A program made the translations under genes and the position numbers. Shown in pieces: positions 43,667 to 52,064 of a stretch of 64,000 bases of DNA (its first letter is position 1; every line of letters begins with the position of its first letter). The DNA is from Paratissierella segnis (GTDB lineage Bacteria > Bacillota > Clostridia > Tissierellales > Tissierellaceae): NCBI RefSeq assembly GCF_014385195.1, contig NZ_JACRTG010000011.1, positions 8,185 through 72,184 of the forward strand, in the 5' to 3' direction. The notes beneath the pieces were generated by a model. That model worked only from the letters and a program-made list of their open reading frames with translations, was not told where the DNA came from and searched no databases.

Positions 43667-43669
43667 CAT

Positions 43670-44623
43670 TTAACTAACCTTATTTTTACCTATTCCTTTG
43701 GATTTATATAATTTTTCATCAGCTCTTTGAAACATGTTTTCTGCTTTTCCTACTTCATTAAAAGAAGAAACTCCCATACTAACTGTAACCTGTATTTCAT
43801 TATCCATAAATCGGATTGGATTCTTTGCTATACTAGTACGTAGCTTTTCTGCGACTGTCCTTGCACCATCTAATTCCGTGTCATATAAAATAATTGCAAA
43901 TTCATCTCCGCCGTATCTAAAACATTTATCACTGGATCTAACTCTTTTAGCAATCGTTTTCCCAACATGTGCTATAGTATAATCTCCCATTAAATGCCCA
44001 TATTTGTCATTTATATTTTTAAAGTTATCAATATCTAATAAAATGAGTGAAAAACCATTTGTTTGGCATATTTTTTCTCTTCTTTTATATAATTCAAATG
44101 TTTTATTCAATTCTTCAAAAAAATATCCTTGATTATAAAGTCCGGATAGGCTGTCCTTTACTGATAATTCTTTTAATTTTTGATTTGCTTCTTCTAATTT
44201 CTTATTGACTAGCTTGAGTTCTTCTTCAGCATTTTTTAATGAAGTTATATCCCTTGATGTTCCCCAAGTTCCAATAATATTACCTTCTTTATCATATAGC
44301 GGATACTTTGATGCAGAAAGCCACATAGTGCTCCCATCAGGTCTAATCAGCTTTTCAACGGTGCCTAAAATCGGGATTTCTGTTGCCATTATTTCCTGCT
44401 CAATATCATAAGCCTGCTGAGCAAAATCTCTGGGAAAATAATCAAAATCAGATTTCCCTATTACCATCTCCGGGTCATCAACCCCCCAAAGTAAAGAATG
44501 AGCCCTGCTGCTAAATAAAATTCTGGAGAATTTGTCCTTAAAGTAAAATGTATCTTGCGAATTATTCATTATAGTATTAATAATATCAAATTCATTAATA
44601 TCTATATTTCCATACTTCATCAC
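43670..44623 (-). CDS. Diguanylate cyclase with PAS sensor domain
   Basis: The 317-residue soluble protein has an N-terminal PAS domain (about 10-130, with PDGSTMWLSASKYPLYDKEGNIIGTWGTSRDIT). A short coiled coil (130-155) follows, then a GGDEF domain (about 155-317) with the intact RYGGDEFAI active site. The RSSD inhibitory site lies five residues before it. It should make cyclic di-GMP in response to a PAS-bound signal and be limited by product inhibition. It is monocistronic. No EAL or PilZ gene is close. Confidence 0.93.
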   Translation of the reverse strand: MMKYGNIDINEFDIINTIMNNSQDTFYFKDKFSRILFSSRAHSLLWGVDDPEMVIGKSDFDYFPRDFAQQAYDIEQEIMATEIPILGTVEKLIRPDGSTMWLSASKYPLYDKEGNIIGTWGTSRDITSLKNAEEELKLVNKKLEEANQKLKELSVKDSLSGLYNQGYFFEELNKTFELYKRREKICQTNGFSLILLDIDNFKNINDKYGHLMGDYTIAHVGKTIAKRVRSSDKCFRYGGDEFAIILYDTELDGARTVAEKLRTSIAKNPIRFMDNEIQVTVSMGVSSFNEVGKAENMFQRADEKLYKSKGIGKNKVS

Positions 44624-44756
44624 ATTATCCCCTATCAGAAAATTCCAAATACTATTATTTCAACTATATAGTATCAAATAATTCCTATCCGTACAACATA
44701 TTATAAAGGTTTAAAAAATAATTTGTACCATATATCAGATGTATATTTATATAAAT

Positions 44757-44785
44757 TAAAAACATTCCCAAAAAATTGAGAATGT
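44757..44785 (-). terminator. Terminator of the EamA transporter gene
   Basis: On the minus strand ACATTCTC pairs with GGGAATGT (44762-44769 with 44778-44785, one G-U) and is followed by TTTTTA. It lies 40 bp past the stop. Confidence 0.8.
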
Positions 44786-44825
44786 CATAATTTACTATAG
44801 CTTGTAATATCCAAAATCTTTAAAA

Positions 44826-45731
44826 CTATTCAAAAAATCCAAGTATAAATATGCCTACCATAACCATTGCAATAATTAAATATTGTTTCGGAAGAAGTTT
44901 TTCTTTTAAGAATATCCTCCCAAGAAGAACCGATACTATACTATAGCTTGCAATCATAGGTGCTGCTACTACAGAATTAGTATTCAATGCATAAACATAA
45001 AAATATTGTCCTGCAGTCTCAAATATTGCTGCTAGAGCTTTATCTTTTTCCTTTAAAAGTGTAAATTTTTCTTTTTTTACAATCGTAATAAAGATAAGTG
45101 AAATAATTCCACAGACAAGAAAAGTAAGTTCATAGGAGATCAAGGCTTCTTCAGGGGTCATTAGGCTGCTCAGATATACATCATCCAAAAATGTGCCTAA
45201 AGCATCAATGATTGCATATAGTATCGGAAAAATAAGTGCCATAGCGCCTAGCTTATATTTTAAATCTATATGAATATTGTCTTGTTTTTGCTCTTCTTCG
45301 GCAAGTTTCCTTTCAATTACCGCAATTGCTATAAGCCCAATAGTTATTAGGATAATCCCAAACAATTGCCAAGCATTCATCCTCTTTTTTAACACTGCAA
45401 ATGCTAAAATTCCAGCCATTGCTCCAGAAGTATTGCTTACAGGCGAACTTATGGAAACTTCCAAATATCTTAACCCGACGTAACCTAATGTCATGGAAAG
45501 TATATACATTGAAGAAACAGGTAAATATTTTATAATGTTAACAGGATTATACTGCCAATTCATCTTATAAAGCTCAAAAAATGCCTGAATTCCCATGATT
45601 AAACCAACCATTACAACGATTCTCAAGTGACTATATCTATCGTTAGGATCTGTGCCTTTCTTGTAATAAAGATCTGCTATGCCCCATAATAAAATTGTCA
45701 TTACTGCAGATGTGTACCATGAAAATATCAT
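44826..45731 (-). CDS. EamA/DMT-superfamily membrane transporter
   Basis: The 301-residue protein has about 10 hydrophobic helices in two EamA halves. Typical segments are SSPVSNTSGAMAGILAFAVLKKRMNAWQLFGIILITIGL in the first half and APMIASYSIVSVLLGRIFLKEKLLPKQYLIIAMVMVGI in the second. A cytoplasmic charged loop (ERKLAEEEQKQDN) separates the halves. Family members export or import metabolites and amino acids. Substrate unknown. It is in the same direction as the nitroreductase gene 85 bp upstream. Confidence 0.87.
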   Translation of the reverse strand: MIFSWYTSAVMTILLWGIADLYYKKGTDPNDRYSHLRIVVMVGLIMGIQAFFELYKMNWQYNPVNIIKYLPVSSMYILSMTLGYVGLRYLEVSISSPVSNTSGAMAGILAFAVLKKRMNAWQLFGIILITIGLIAIAVIERKLAEEEQKQDNIHIDLKYKLGAMALIFPILYAIIDALGTFLDDVYLSSLMTPEEALISYELTFLVCGIISLIFITIVKKEKFTLLKEKDKALAAIFETAGQYFYVYALNTNSVVAAPMIASYSIVSVLLGRIFLKEKLLPKQYLIIAMVMVGIFILGFFE

Positions 45732-45816
45732 TTTTTCCTCCTCATTATGCCACTGTTATTTGCAATTCACTTTAATATTTTATGATACAATCCCTATAAC
45801 TGCAAGCTTTTTATAA

Positions 45817-46338
45817 TCACCATCTATCGAAATGCACTTTTTCTTCATTGTATCTATCAATCGGTTCCTTTTCCTCATCTTTAACCCCAATTGCAATCAT
45901 ACCTACAGGTATAATGTAATCAGGCAAATTTAATGTTTCTTTCATAGCTTTTTTCATATAATCCACTAATTCTCCTCCGGAATATAGTCCGCACCATACT
46001 GCTCCCAAATCCAATCCATGTACTGCTAGTAACATATTTTGAATTGATGCAGAGCAATCTTCAACTAGGAACCCTATTTCCTTTTGTTTTCTTGTGTCAC
46101 CGCATACCACTATACAACAACTGGCACTGGGAAGCATCTTAGCATACCTATGGAAGTTTGAAATCTTATCTAACGTCTCCTTATCTTTTACCACCACAAA
46201 ATCTCTAGGTTCGAAGTTGTGTGCAGATGGTGCCTGAAATCCGGCCTTAAGAATAAGCTTTAAATCCCCTTCACTTATAGGTTCCCCTGTATATTTTCTT
46301 ATGCTTCTTCTAGTAAATATTGCATCTAATACATCCAT
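45817..46338 (-). CDS. Nitroreductase-family FMN oxidoreductase
   Basis: The 173-residue protein has FTRRSIRKYTGEPIS at the N-terminus (FMN phosphate contacts), QAPSAHNFEPRDFVVV, and GLDLGAVWCGLY with a short C-terminus typical of the small nitroreductase/SagB-like group. It would reduce a quinone, nitro compound or other acceptor with NAD(P)H. It has its own GGAGTG site. The physiological substrate cannot be told. Confidence 0.92.
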   Translation of the reverse strand: MDVLDAIFTRRSIRKYTGEPISEGDLKLILKAGFQAPSAHNFEPRDFVVVKDKETLDKISNFHRYAKMLPSASCCIVVCGDTRKQKEIGFLVEDCSASIQNMLLAVHGLDLGAVWCGLYSGGELVDYMKKAMKETLNLPDYIIPVGMIAIGVKDEEKEPIDRYNEEKVHFDRW

Positions 46339-46426
46339 GTAATCACTCCTTAAAATAATAATATCCGTTCCCTCTATAAGTATTATACTATTTTCTTAAA
46401 ACATATCAAATAGGTTTACTTAAAAC

Positions 46427-46450
46427 AAAAAAGTCCCTAGGGACTTTTTT
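46427..46450. terminator. Bidirectional terminator upstream of the nitroreductase gene
   Basis: A perfect 24-bp palindrome: A6 and gtcc on one side, mirrored as ggac and T6, with a ctag centre. It ends the long peptide operon on the minus strand and could stop plus-strand transcripts too. Confidence 0.85.
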
Positions 46451-46472
46451 CAACATTATAAAGGCTTTAATG

Positions 46473-46513
46473 ATATAAATTAGCCTCCTTATTAGGAAAG
46501 AGCTAATTTATAT
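46473..46513. other. Hairpin just after the M20-type gene
   Basis: atataaattagc (46473-46484) pairs perfectly with gctaatttatat (46502-46513), with extra inner pairing tcct/agga. It has no U-run, and lies between the operon's last stop (46533) and the terminator; it may protect the 3' end of the long mRNA. Confidence 0.55.
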
Positions 46514-46532
46514 ATGAATATATTAAGATATT

Positions 46533-47975
46533 CTACTTATTTTTGGATTCATTATGAATCTTTTCTAAATAATAGATATATGCAGAACAAGATTTTTCAT
46601 TATCTATCATTCCTTCAATAGTAAACCATTCATCTGGTGCATGAATCCTTCCAGATTTACCTAGACCATATGATACAAATGGAATCCCGATAGGCTCGCT
46701 TGTAAATAAATATGCTGGCCCATGTCCTGGAAAAATCGGCCATGGTGAGCCTCCTTCCAATCCTGAATTATCCATAGCCATTATAGCTGCTTGAGCTGCC
46801 TGAGTTGATGAGTCAGTTTTTGCATATTTACCGCCTTGTCGTTGTATAAGCTTAACATCCTCAAACCCATGTTTATCTAAATGAGCCCTTATTTTGTCAT
46901 AGATATCATCTGCATCTTGATTTGGTAATAAACGAATATCAAGTTTGGCATTTGCCTTATACGGAAGTACAGTTTTGGTAGCCGGTCCTTGATAACCTGC
47001 CCATATGCCAGCTATGTTAAATGTTGGGTGCCATAATAATTCTCTCAAAGCATCTCCGCCTGATAAGTCTTTCATAAATTTCTTTGCATGCAGACGTTTA
47101 TTTAAATACATATTTTCATCAAAAACATCTATCATCCTTTGGGTCAAATGTTCATCTTCTTCTGTTAGCGGAACCATATCATCAAAGAATCCATCCACTA
47201 AAATATTATCTTCCGCATCCCTTAAACAAGCCAATGCATGAACTAAACGCCAGGTAGGACTACCTACCCATGCTGCATTTGAACTGTGAAGATCTACTTC
47301 GGTTGGTCCTCCCCAATCTCCACCTGTTACCTCAACATCTAGGAAAAGCATCCCCTTATTACCCAGAATAATAAATGGCTTACCGTTTTCATCTTGTCTT
47401 GTTCCATTTAAAAATACAGCATCAAATTTGGATAATTTATCAGAATACTTTTTAGTGTATTCAATCAAACTTTCACTGCCCATCTCTTCTTCACCTTCAA
47501 CTATGAAGAAAATATTTATTGGCATATATCCTGCTACTTTTTTAATAGATTCGACAGCATTTATAAAACATACAAGAGGTCCTTTGGAGTTTGCTACTCC
47601 TCTTGCTACCATAGATTCTCCATATGGAGGAAAATCTTTAATAACACCCTCAAAGGGTTCTACCGTCCACTCATCATATGGATCGGCTGGCTGTACATCA
47701 TACATCCCGTACATGATAATACTTGGAGCATCTTCCACATCTGCTTCTAACATCCCTGTCACAACCGGACTATGGACGAAGTATTCTCTGTCAATATCTT
47801 TACAACCTAATTCTTTTAGAATGTCCATTACCATTTGTGAACATTCTTCTATTCCTTCTCCCGTGCCAGCTATACTCGGTTGTTGTACCAATTTTTTTAC
47901 ACGAGGAAGGTGTGTATCATAAAAATTTTCTTCAATATGATTATATACATCTTGCAGCCAATCTTTTTGTTTCAT
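46533..47975 (-). CDS. M20-family dipeptidase-like protein with altered metal-ligand residues
   Basis: The 480-residue protein has the length and layout of CNDP/PepV-like M20 dipeptidases: catalytic domain, inserted dimerisation domain (about 205-375), and C-terminal lobe. The usual first metal-ligand motif GHYDVQP reads GMYDVQP (Met91 for His). The bridging Asp of the RGxxDxKG motif is Asn129 (RGVANSKG). EGEEEMGS (catalytic Glu) is kept. The next Asp ligand is Asn190 (VFLNGT), and the last His (SGRIHAPDEW) is kept. Three of five ligands are thus changed. It may bind one metal, act differently, or have a non-hydrolytic role. It is the last gene of the peptide operon, 35 bp after the S9 peptidase gene. 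Confidence 0.88.
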   Translation of the reverse strand: MKQKDWLQDVYNHIEENFYDTHLPRVKKLVQQPSIAGTGEGIEECSQMVMDILKELGCKDIDREYFVHSPVVTGMLEADVEDAPSIIMYGMYDVQPADPYDEWTVEPFEGVIKDFPPYGESMVARGVANSKGPLVCFINAVESIKKVAGYMPINIFFIVEGEEEMGSESLIEYTKKYSDKLSKFDAVFLNGTRQDENGKPFIILGNKGMLFLDVEVTGGDWGGPTEVDLHSSNAAWVGSPTWRLVHALACLRDAEDNILVDGFFDDMVPLTEEDEHLTQRMIDVFDENMYLNKRLHAKKFMKDLSGGDALRELLWHPTFNIAGIWAGYQGPATKTVLPYKANAKLDIRLLPNQDADDIYDKIRAHLDKHGFEDVKLIQRQGGKYAKTDSSTQAAQAAIMAMDNSGLEGGSPWPIFPGHGPAYLFTSEPIGIPFVSYGLGKSGRIHAPDEWFTIEGMIDNEKSCSAYIYYLEKIHNESKNK

Positions 47976-48010
47976 ATACTTATCCTCCTTATCCTTTTAT
48001 ACTACATATA

Positions 48011-50014
48011 CTATATTTGTAGATATTGATTAAACCATCCTAAAATCTCATTTAATCTATTAAGCCTATTAAAAGGTTTACCGCTTCTACTAAGTTCATG
48101 ACCCTCTCTTTTAAAGATACAAAGCTTACTTTCAATTCCATTATATTTTAATGCCAAAAACATCTGCATACCTTCAGAAATCGGACAACGATAATCTTCT
48201 TCAGCATGAATAAATAAGGTAGGTGTTTTTACATTTTTAGCATATCTTAATGGGGAATGTTGCCAATATCTATCTATGTCCATCCAAATATCCGTTTCAA
48301 ACTGCCACATAGGAAAATTATAGCTTGTATCTGATGTACCAAACATAGAAATAAAGTTAGATATACCCCTTTGTGATACAGCACATTTAAATCTATCAGT
48401 ATGACCTATAACCCAATTTGTCATAAACCCTCCATAACTTCCTCCTCCAACACCTAGGAGGTTTTCATCTATTTCCGGATAGTTTTTAAGGCAGAAATCT
48501 GTAAATTCCATAATATCATCATAATCTGCATATCCATACCTACCTATTATATCAGCAAATTCATTTCCAAAGCCATCAGAGCCCCGTGGGTTACAATACA
48601 TAACATAATAGCCTTCGTTGGCAAAGAGTTGTAATTCATGATAATAAACAGGGCTAAAGTTCATTTTATGCCCACCGTGAATATAAACAATTCCAGGGTA
48701 TTTTTTACCTTGTTGATAGTTCGTTGGTCTTAATACATACCCTTCTATAACAGTACCATCCTTATTTACAAAAGAGATTTTTTCTATTTTGCTTAATGTT
48801 CTTTCCTTTACAACCCAATCATTAAATGAGGAAAGTTGTATTTCATTTCCATCTTTTAGTGAATATATCTCTTGAAGCTTATTATCCCTTAGTCCTATAA
48901 ACATTATTTCTTTATCTAGAACCACAAAAGAATCCACTGACCCAATTTTAGAGCTTATCTTTTTATGAGCACCATCTAGATCCACTTGGTAAATCTGGGC
49001 ATTTCCTCCATCCATACCAACATAATATATAGAATTGTTATCTGTTTCCATTTGATAAAACTTACCAGTTCGTATATCCGTACATACAGCATTGCTAGCA
49101 CTGTCGTCGTTATAATAAAATATTTTCTTTTTACCTTCCTTATCGATAAAGAAAAAATCCGGATTTTGTTGATAACCATATTTAATGCCATCGGATCCCA
49201 TAAAAATAGGTACTTCACCTATAAAGTCACAGTATCGCATCCTATATGTAATATCATCAATATAGGTTCTGTTTTCCTTATCCTCTACATCATAGATTGA
49301 AATTCCACTTAAGAATTTTTTAGGTTTATTCTTTATAATTTTCTTTGGACTATAAATAATTTTGTTTCTCTCTTTATTCACTTTGATAAATTCAATTGTG
49401 TCCTCTTTATCTGATATAAGAATATATTTATCATCTTGTGGATTATAAATGTATAACCCCCAGCGTTTATTGTTGATAATACCTTGTCCTTCAAATCTAT
49501 AGGGTATTTCATCAGCTATAGCATAGCTTTCTTCTCTTTTTTTCTTTTCTGCAAAATATTTACTACGTTCTTCTTCTCTCATTTTGCTAAAATCAGGTTC
49601 AGCTATGGAATGTTCAGCTACTAAGGCAAAAGTACCATCATAAAGGGGAAATAATTGTTGTACTTTTCTAGAAATTTGTAAAAATGGTTCTGCTTCTCCT
49701 CCTAGCAATGAGAGTTTATAAAAACAGGTCCAATCTTCTCCTGCTTTAATTCTTTCATTTATATGAGCATCTCGATTAGAAACAAACAAGATATTTTCAT
49801 CATCCAGCCAGACAATATTTTTTCCCTCTCCCAAAAAAGTAATTTGATTAATTACTTTTGTTTTAACATCTATAGTATGAATATAAGATTTATAATTGTT
49901 TTCATCCATATTACAATGTGTTGTAACAAAAGCACATTTATCTTTTTTTGGATTTGACACTAAATCTGAAATATAGGTATATCTTAAAAAGTCATCTGCT
50001 TGAAGCCTTTCCAT
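48011..50014 (-). CDS. S9-family prolyl oligopeptidase/acylaminoacyl peptidase
   Basis: The 667-residue protein has an N-terminal beta-propeller (about 1-400) and a C-terminal alpha/beta-hydrolase domain. It shows HGGHKMNF (oxyanion region), the nucleophile in GGGSYGGFMTNW, the Asp in IHAEEDYRCP and the His in KREGHELSRSG. There is no signal peptide, so it acts in the cytosol on peptides brought in by the OppABCDF system encoded just upstream. Family knowledge suggests release of N-acylated residues or dipeptides. It is 13 bp after the OppF gene. Confidence 0.94.
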   Translation of the reverse strand: MERLQADDFLRYTYISDLVSNPKKDKCAFVTTHCNMDENNYKSYIHTIDVKTKVINQITFLGEGKNIVWLDDENILFVSNRDAHINERIKAGEDWTCFYKLSLLGGEAEPFLQISRKVQQLFPLYDGTFALVAEHSIAEPDFSKMREEERSKYFAEKKKREESYAIADEIPYRFEGQGIINNKRWGLYIYNPQDDKYILISDKEDTIEFIKVNKERNKIIYSPKKIIKNKPKKFLSGISIYDVEDKENRTYIDDITYRMRYCDFIGEVPIFMGSDGIKYGYQQNPDFFFIDKEGKKKIFYYNDDSASNAVCTDIRTGKFYQMETDNNSIYYVGMDGGNAQIYQVDLDGAHKKISSKIGSVDSFVVLDKEIMFIGLRDNKLQEIYSLKDGNEIQLSSFNDWVVKERTLSKIEKISFVNKDGTVIEGYVLRPTNYQQGKKYPGIVYIHGGHKMNFSPVYYHELQLFANEGYYVMYCNPRGSDGFGNEFADIIGRYGYADYDDIMEFTDFCLKNYPEIDENLLGVGGGSYGGFMTNWVIGHTDRFKCAVSQRGISNFISMFGTSDTSYNFPMWQFETDIWMDIDRYWQHSPLRYAKNVKTPTLFIHAEEDYRCPISEGMQMFLALKYNGIESKLCIFKREGHELSRSGKPFNRLNRLNEILGWFNQYLQI

Positions 50015-50027
50015 GGATTACTCCTTT

Positions 50028-51017
50028 CTAAAGTATTTCATCACTAAAATGACATGCTACAATATGCGAGGATGATTTTTCCTCTAATACAGGCTCTTCA
50101 TTTATACATTTGTCCTTAACATAGGGACACCTTGTATGGAATCGACAACCACTTGGTGGGTTTGAAGGACTTGGTAACTCCCCTTTTATACTCGCATGAA
50201 CTCTATTGACTGTTGGATCTGGAATTGGAATAGAGGATAATAAAGCTGCTGTATATGGATGCTTCGGTCGTTCAAATAACTCTTCAACATCCGCAGTCTC
50301 TAGAACTTTCCCAAGATACATAACACATACTCTATCAGATACGTGCCGTATAACATTTAATGCATGAGACACAAAAATATATGTTAAATCTAATTGTTTT
50401 TGTAAATCATTTAATAAATTTAAGATTTGTGATTGTATTGACACATCAAGAGCTGATACTGGCTCATCGCATAAAATGAGTTTTGGCTTTAACACTAAAG
50501 ATCTTGCTATGCTCACTCTTTGACGTTGCCCTCCCGAAAACTCATGCGGATATCTATAATAAAAATCCTCCAACAATTCAACATATTCAAATGTTTCTAA
50601 AACTCGCCTTCTCCTCTCAGCTACATCTGTTACACCATGAACAATTAGGGGTTCTTCGATTATTTCACCAATTGTCATACGTGGATCTAAAGAAGAAAAT
50701 GGATCTTGAAAGATTATCTGTTTATCCTTTCTAACCTGTCTTAGTTCTTTTTTATTTAGAGAAAGCACATCTTTACCATCAAACTCTATTCTTCCTGATG
50801 TAACAGGTACAGTTCTCATAATGGAATGTAATAATGTACTTTTCCCGCAACCTGATTCTCCCACAATCCCTAAAGTTTCTCCTTCTTTCACATCCAAAGA
50901 AACATCATCCACAGCATAAACATACTTTTTTTGCCTTGAAATAAATCTTTTGTCAATTTCAAAATAAGTTTTAAGGTTTTCTACTTTTAATATCGTCCTT
51001 TGATTCAAATTAGTCAT
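50028..51017 (-). CDS. Oligopeptide ABC transporter ATP-binding protein (OppF type)
   Basis: About 329 residues from ATG 51017 (AAAGGAG upstream; overlaps the OppD stop by 4 bp). Walker A GESGCGKST, signature FSGGQRQRVSIA, Walker B LILCDEPVSALD, H-loop FVSHAL, and the Cys-rich C-terminal GCRFHTRCPYVKDKC of the oligo/dipeptide group that can hold an Fe-S cluster. It powers peptide uptake with OppD. Confidence 0.95.
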   Translation of the reverse strand: MTNLNQRTILKVENLKTYFEIDKRFISRQKKYVYAVDDVSLDVKEGETLGIVGESGCGKSTLLHSIMRTVPVTSGRIEFDGKDVLSLNKKELRQVRKDKQIIFQDPFSSLDPRMTIGEIIEEPLIVHGVTDVAERRRRVLETFEYVELLEDFYYRYPHEFSGGQRQRVSIARSLVLKPKLILCDEPVSALDVSIQSQILNLLNDLQKQLDLTYIFVSHALNVIRHVSDRVCVMYLGKVLETADVEELFERPKHPYTAALLSSIPIPDPTVNRVHASIKGELPSPSNPPSGCRFHTRCPYVKDKCINEEPVLEEKSSSHIVACHFSDEIL

Positions 51018-51997
51018 AAGCGACACTCCTTTGCTTTCTGAGTCACTAAATGACAAGACACTCTTCTATCACCCAATGTAACTTCCTCAGGTACTATTGT
51101 TTTGCATATCTTAATTGCCTCTTCACATCTAGGATGAAATCTACATCCCGAAGGAAAACTTGCTGGATTGGGAACAATTCCTTTGATATCATCAAGTTTA
51201 TCCCTTTTTTCATCAACCCTTGGAATACACTTTAATAATGCTCTAGTATAAGGATGCAGAGGATTAGCAAATAAATCCTTTACACATGCCTCTTCTACAA
51301 CCTTGCCAGCATACATAACAACTACTCTATCAGCTATTTCTGCCACCACACCCAGATCATGGGTTATGAACATTACTGTCATACCTGTTTTTGTTTTCAA
51401 GTTCTTGATAACATCTAATATTTGCTGTTGTATAGTGACATCCAAAGCTGTTGTTGGTTCATCAGCAATAAGCATATTAGGATTGCAGGAAATAGCCATA
51501 GCTATCATTACTCTTTGACGCATGCCGCCTGATAACTGATATGGAAAAGAATTTGCACATCTTACAGGATCGGGTACTCCGACTATTTTAAGCATTTCAA
51601 TAGATTCCTTAAATGCTTCTTTTTTATCGTATCCTTCATGAATTCTCAATGCTTCTCCAATTTGTTTGCCAACCCTATGAACAGGATTCAATGCTGTCAT
51701 TGGTTCTTGGAATATCATGGAAATCTCTTTCCCTCTAATTTTTGTCATTTCATCAGTGGAATAACCCAATAAATTTTTTCCACGATATAGAATTTCTCCA
51801 TTCAGATATCTACCAGGGGGGGTTGCAACAAGTTGCATGATTGAAAGTGATGTCACGCTTTTCCCACATCCTGATTCACCTACAACGCACAGTGTTTCTC
51901 CTTCATAAACATCAAAAGACACACCATCCACTGCCGGAATTGCAGAATCTAAGTAGAAACATACTTCTAAGTTTTTAATCTCTAACAATTTTTTCAC
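51014..51997 (-). CDS. Oligopeptide ABC transporter ATP-binding protein (OppD type)
   Basis: The 327-residue ATPase has Walker A GESGCGKSV, signature LSGGMRQRVMIA, Walker B MLIADEPTTALD, H-loop FITHDL and the C-terminal GCRFHPRCEEAIKIC cysteines. Partner of the OppF gene it overlaps. A strong hairpin separates it from the binding-protein gene upstream. Confidence 0.95.
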   Translation of the reverse strand: MKKLLEIKNLEVCFYLDSAIPAVDGVSFDVYEGETLCVVGESGCGKSVTSLSIMQLVATPPGRYLNGEILYRGKNLLGYSTDEMTKIRGKEISMIFQEPMTALNPVHRVGKQIGEALRIHEGYDKKEAFKESIEMLKIVGVPDPVRCANSFPYQLSGGMRQRVMIAMAISCNPNMLIADEPTTALDVTIQQQILDVIKNLKTKTGMTVMFITHDLGVVAEIADRVVVMYAGKVVEEACVKDLFANPLHPYTRALLKCIPRVDEKRDKLDDIKGIVPNPASFPSGCRFHPRCEEAIKICKTIVPEEVTLGDRRVSCHLVTQKAKECRL

Positions 51998-52023
51998 TTT
52001 CCACCCTCCTTTTTCCTATTTAA

Positions 52024-52055
52024 TCTCTATACAGCGACTATTCGCTGTATAGAGA
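52024..52055 (-). other. Intercistronic hairpin between binding protein and ATPase genes
   Basis: tctctatacagcga (52024-52037) and tcgctgtatagaga (52042-52055) form a perfect 14-bp stem with a 4-nt loop. No U-run follows, so it is probably an mRNA stabiliser or partial attenuator that raises binding-protein output over the ATPases. Confidence 0.7.
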
Positions 52056-52064
52056 GAGTAATTA

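Noticed and set aside
46427..46450. 24-bp palindrome as an operator
   Set aside because: The A6...T6 flanks and GC core followed by a U-run are those of an intrinsic terminator at the end of the peptide operon.
46976..47922. Long frames on the strand opposite the M20-type gene (and similar antisense frames across the window)
   Set aside because: They mirror the codon pattern of real genes, lack ribosome sites and have no recognisable domains.
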